7,693 nucleotides of DNA from UBA2730 sp022793235 (GTDB taxonomy: Bacteria > Bacillota_I > Bacilli_A > RF39 > UBA660): positions 1-7,693 of the forward strand of contig CATJZL010000100.1 of the NCBI GenBank assembly GCA_949745755.1, in the 5' to 3' direction. The notes below the pieces were generated by a model, which saw nothing but the letters and a program-made list of their open reading frames with translations, was not told the DNA's origin and made no database searches. Every line of letters starts with the position of its first letter. Position 1 is the stretch's first letter. Position numbers and translations under genes: made by a program. Shown here in pieces: positions 6,168 to 7,693 of this stretch.

Positions 6168-7156
6168 TAAAAATCCTTGAATAATCCATAAATATATTTT
6201 TCAATATCGAACACTTGTAGGTCATCGATTTGTTCCCCAAAACCAATATATTTTACTGGTATATCTACTTTTTCTTTTATAGCTAAAACGATTCCGCCTT
6301 TTGCCGTTCCATCTATTTTTGTTAACACAATTCCTGTTATATTTACTATCTCTTTAAATGATTGTGCTTGATTTATACCATTTTGTCCTGTCGTTGCATC
6401 AATTACTAATAATGTTTCTTGGGGTGCCTCTTCGATTAATCCTCGTATTACTTTATTTATTTTTTCTAATTCTTTCATTAAGTTTACTTTATTTTGCAAC
6501 CTTCCTGCTGTATCTACTAGTACAACATCATATTTTTCATCAATTGATTTTTTTACACCATCATATACTACACTGGCTGGATCACTTTCTTCTTTTCCAT
6601 AAAAAGTGACTTTATTTTTTTCTGCCCATTCTTTTAATTGTTCTATTGCTCCTGCTCTAAATGTATCAGCACCTATTAAAAGTACTTTTTTTCCTTCTCC
6701 TCTCAACTGTTTAGCTAATTTCCCTATGGTTGTGGTTTTTCCTACTCCATTTACTCCTACAAATAAGATTATAGTTGGTTTATCTTCACTATAATTTATT
6801 TTGCTTGATAGCACATCTCCATTGACATAGATAATAAATAACTCATCTACTATAATTTCTTTTAATACTTCTGGACTTTCAATATTTTCATGTTTTACTC
6901 TCTTTTTTAATCTCTCTATAAACTCTTCTACTGTGGATACACCAATATCAGCCATAATTAATATTTCTTCTAAATCATTAAAGTATTCTTCATTTATATC
7001 TTTGTATTTTTTTGTTAAGGAAGCTAAACGAGAGACAAATCCATCTCTACTTTTTTTCAAGCCTGTTTCATATATTTTGATACTTTCTTCTTTATCCTTT
7101 TCTTCTGTTACTGTTTCTTTATTAAGTATCGTTTTTATCTTATTAAATAGTCCCAT
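6167..7156 (-). CDS. ftsY: Signal recognition particle receptor FtsY
   Basis: FtsY is the membrane-associated SRP receptor, whose paired GTPase with Ffh hands ribosomes to the translocon. The 329-residue protein begins with a short charged, lysine/glutamate-rich region (1 to about 30) instead of a long acidic A domain. The N domain follows (about 30-115), then the G domain: GVNGVGKTT (134-142), DTFRAGA (164-170), DTAGR (215-219), TKIDG (279-283) and GFGEQ (305-309). All GTPase motifs are intact. I chose the ATG of MGLFNKIK, typical for FtsY, with GGTGAT upstream. An ATG four codons earlier (7168) overlaps that ribosome binding site. Firmicute ftsY commonly follows smc, but here it starts a transcript with a divergent region upstream. 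It overlaps ylxM by one base. Confidence 0.97.
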   Translation of the reverse strand: MGLFNKIKTILNKETVTEEKDKEESIKIYETGLKKSRDGFVSRLASLTKKYKDINEEYFNDLEEILIMADIGVSTVEEFIERLKKRVKHENIESPEVLKEIIVDELFIIYVNGDVLSSKINYSEDKPTIILFVGVNGVGKTTTIGKLAKQLRGEGKKVLLIGADTFRAGAIEQLKEWAEKNKVTFYGKEESDPASVVYDGVKKSIDEKYDVVLVDTAGRLQNKVNLMKELEKINKVIRGLIEEAPQETLLVIDATTGQNGINQAQSFKEIVNITGIVLTKIDGTAKGGIVLAIKEKVDIPVKYIGFGEQIDDLQVFDIEKYIYGLFKDF

Positions 7157-7184
7157 CTCTATCACCATTTTTATTTTATCATAA

Positions 7185-7214
7185 ATTGTACTATGAAATC
7201 TATTCTTTTGTCTA
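7185..7214 (-). promoter_or_regulatory. Promoter for ftsY-ylxM (sigma-A type)
   Basis: On the minus strand, -35 TAGACA (7209-7214) and -10 TACAAT (7185-7190) have an 18-base spacer. Each box matches the consensus at five of six positions. Initiation would fall near 7178, leaving a leader of about 22 bases before the preferred ftsY start. Confidence 0.5.
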
Positions 7215-7605
7215 TTTTGTTTATTTTTATAAAGTAGAATATTTTGGTATGAATAGGGCTTATCTACAATTATAATGTTTCAAATATTACAACAAAAAAA
7301 TTAAAAGGGTATGATCCTAATGATTACTATAAAAAACTATTACAAGCTTTAAATAATTGCTTCATTTATATATATGTTTTTCTAGAGTCAATGCATATTT
7401 ACAGAGGATTCATTTGAACTCTATTTATGGTTAGTAGTCAGATTTTGGAAATAGAAACTTTTAAGAAGGTTATAAAATATTGCTAATTAGCCTATTAGCA
7501 ATAAAAATGGTAAATACTATCCAATTTATGTTAAATCCTTGGCTTTTTTTGTATAATTTTTTTTATCAAACTTTCTTATGTATTTAAAAACTATTTTTTT
7601 ACTAA
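7215..7605. other. Divergent intergenic region, no identified gene
   Basis: No intact gene with a start and ribosome binding site is visible. On the plus strand 7253-7414 is open for 54 codons and includes a protein-like KKLKGYDPNDYYKKLLQAL, but it has no good start. A second open stretch in another frame (7386-7454) ends ELYLWLVVRFWK. Together they might be a decayed coding remnant, or chance. The rest is AT-rich with one palindrome (listed separately). Confidence 0.35.
7478..7503. repeat. 10-base-pair palindrome in the divergent region
   Basis: TATTGCTAAT (7478-7487) and ATTAGCAATA (7494-7503) are perfect complements around a TAGCCT loop. On the minus strand only TTTT follows soon after, so it is a weak terminator at best. 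No gene end is nearby on that strand. It could be an operator for the gene starting at the right edge. Confidence 0.5.
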
Positions 7606-7634
7606 TAGACAAATTCTTACTTTTAGTATATAAT
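7606..7634 (+). promoter_or_regulatory. Promoter for the right-edge gene (sigma-A type)
   Basis: -35 TAGACA (7606-7611) and a perfect -10 TATAAT (7629-7634) have an ideal 17-base spacer. It points rightwards to the start codon at 7690, giving a leader of roughly 49 bases. It is the best vegetative promoter match in the window. Confidence 0.7.
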
Positions 7635-7689
7635 GTAGAAAGTTAGTTCTTTTATGTTTAAAAATTAACAAATAAAGAAAGGAGAAATA

Positions 7690-7693
7690 ATGG
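7690..7693 (+). CDS. Start of a divergent gene, cut by the window edge
   Basis: An ATG at 7690-7692 is preceded by AAAGGAG (7678-7684) at a spacing of five bases and by a good promoter further upstream. Only the start codon and one further base are present, so the product cannot be named. It is divergent from ftsY. Confidence 0.65.

Noticed and set aside
6358..6609. Leu/His-rich plus-strand frame that looks like a membrane protein
   Set aside because: It is antisense to the ftsY GTPase domain and lacks a ribosome binding site.
7215..7605. SRP RNA, tRNA or riboswitch in the divergent region
   Set aside because: No GGAAGCAG-type SRP tip, tRNA arm pattern or known riboswitch core was found on either strand.
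1..7693. CRISPR array or insertion sequence
   Set aside because: No regularly spaced direct repeats, transposase motifs or terminal inverted repeats with target duplications were seen.

Overview
The window reads as chromosomal DNA of an AT-rich, endospore-forming member of the Bacillota. The evidence is a CotD-type spore coat gene, the ftsY-ylxM pair and ffh in Firmicute form, a short omega subunit, and RecX with extra repeats. The His/Cys pattern of the coat protein leans towards class Bacilli, including Erysipelotrichia-like or RF39-like gut lineages, but I cannot fix the taxon. The genetic code looks standard: the Trp codons I checked are TGG, no conserved gene is interrupted by TGA, and recX ends in TGA.

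Every complete gene lies on the minus strand, so transcription runs from right to left. From the right: ftsY (SRP receptor) overlaps ylxM by one base (TAATG). A large HerA/DUF87-type hexameric ATPase follows, then ffh (the SRP GTPase). After these come a CotD-like coat protein, rpoZ, recX and finally the 5' end of a 16S rRNA gene, which is cut by the left edge. At the right edge only the start codon of a divergent plus-strand gene is present, with its promoter and ribosome binding site.

The SRP genes ftsY, ylxM and ffh form the functional core: protein targeting to the membrane. The usual Firmicute neighbours (smc upstream, rpsP downstream) are absent. A 782-codon HerA-like ATPase with a long acidic, probably disordered tail sits between ylxM and ffh. 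It has its own likely promoter (spacer of 17 with a perfect TATAAT) and a following terminator, so it behaves as a separate cassette. No NurA, Sir2, DUF4297 or other usual HerA partner is visible, so a defence role is not supported here.

The left half is a series of short, separately terminated units. The coat gene has a sigma-K-like -10 (CATAnnnTA) and three TAGGC motifs resembling GerE boxes. rpoZ is followed by two hairpins. The recX stop lies directly upstream of two tandem rrn promoters, a boxA-type antitermination element and the 16S 5' end. I saw no CRISPR array, insertion sequence, tRNA or recognisable riboswitch. The roughly 500-base divergent region at the right holds a palindrome and a faint coding-like stretch, but nothing I can identify.
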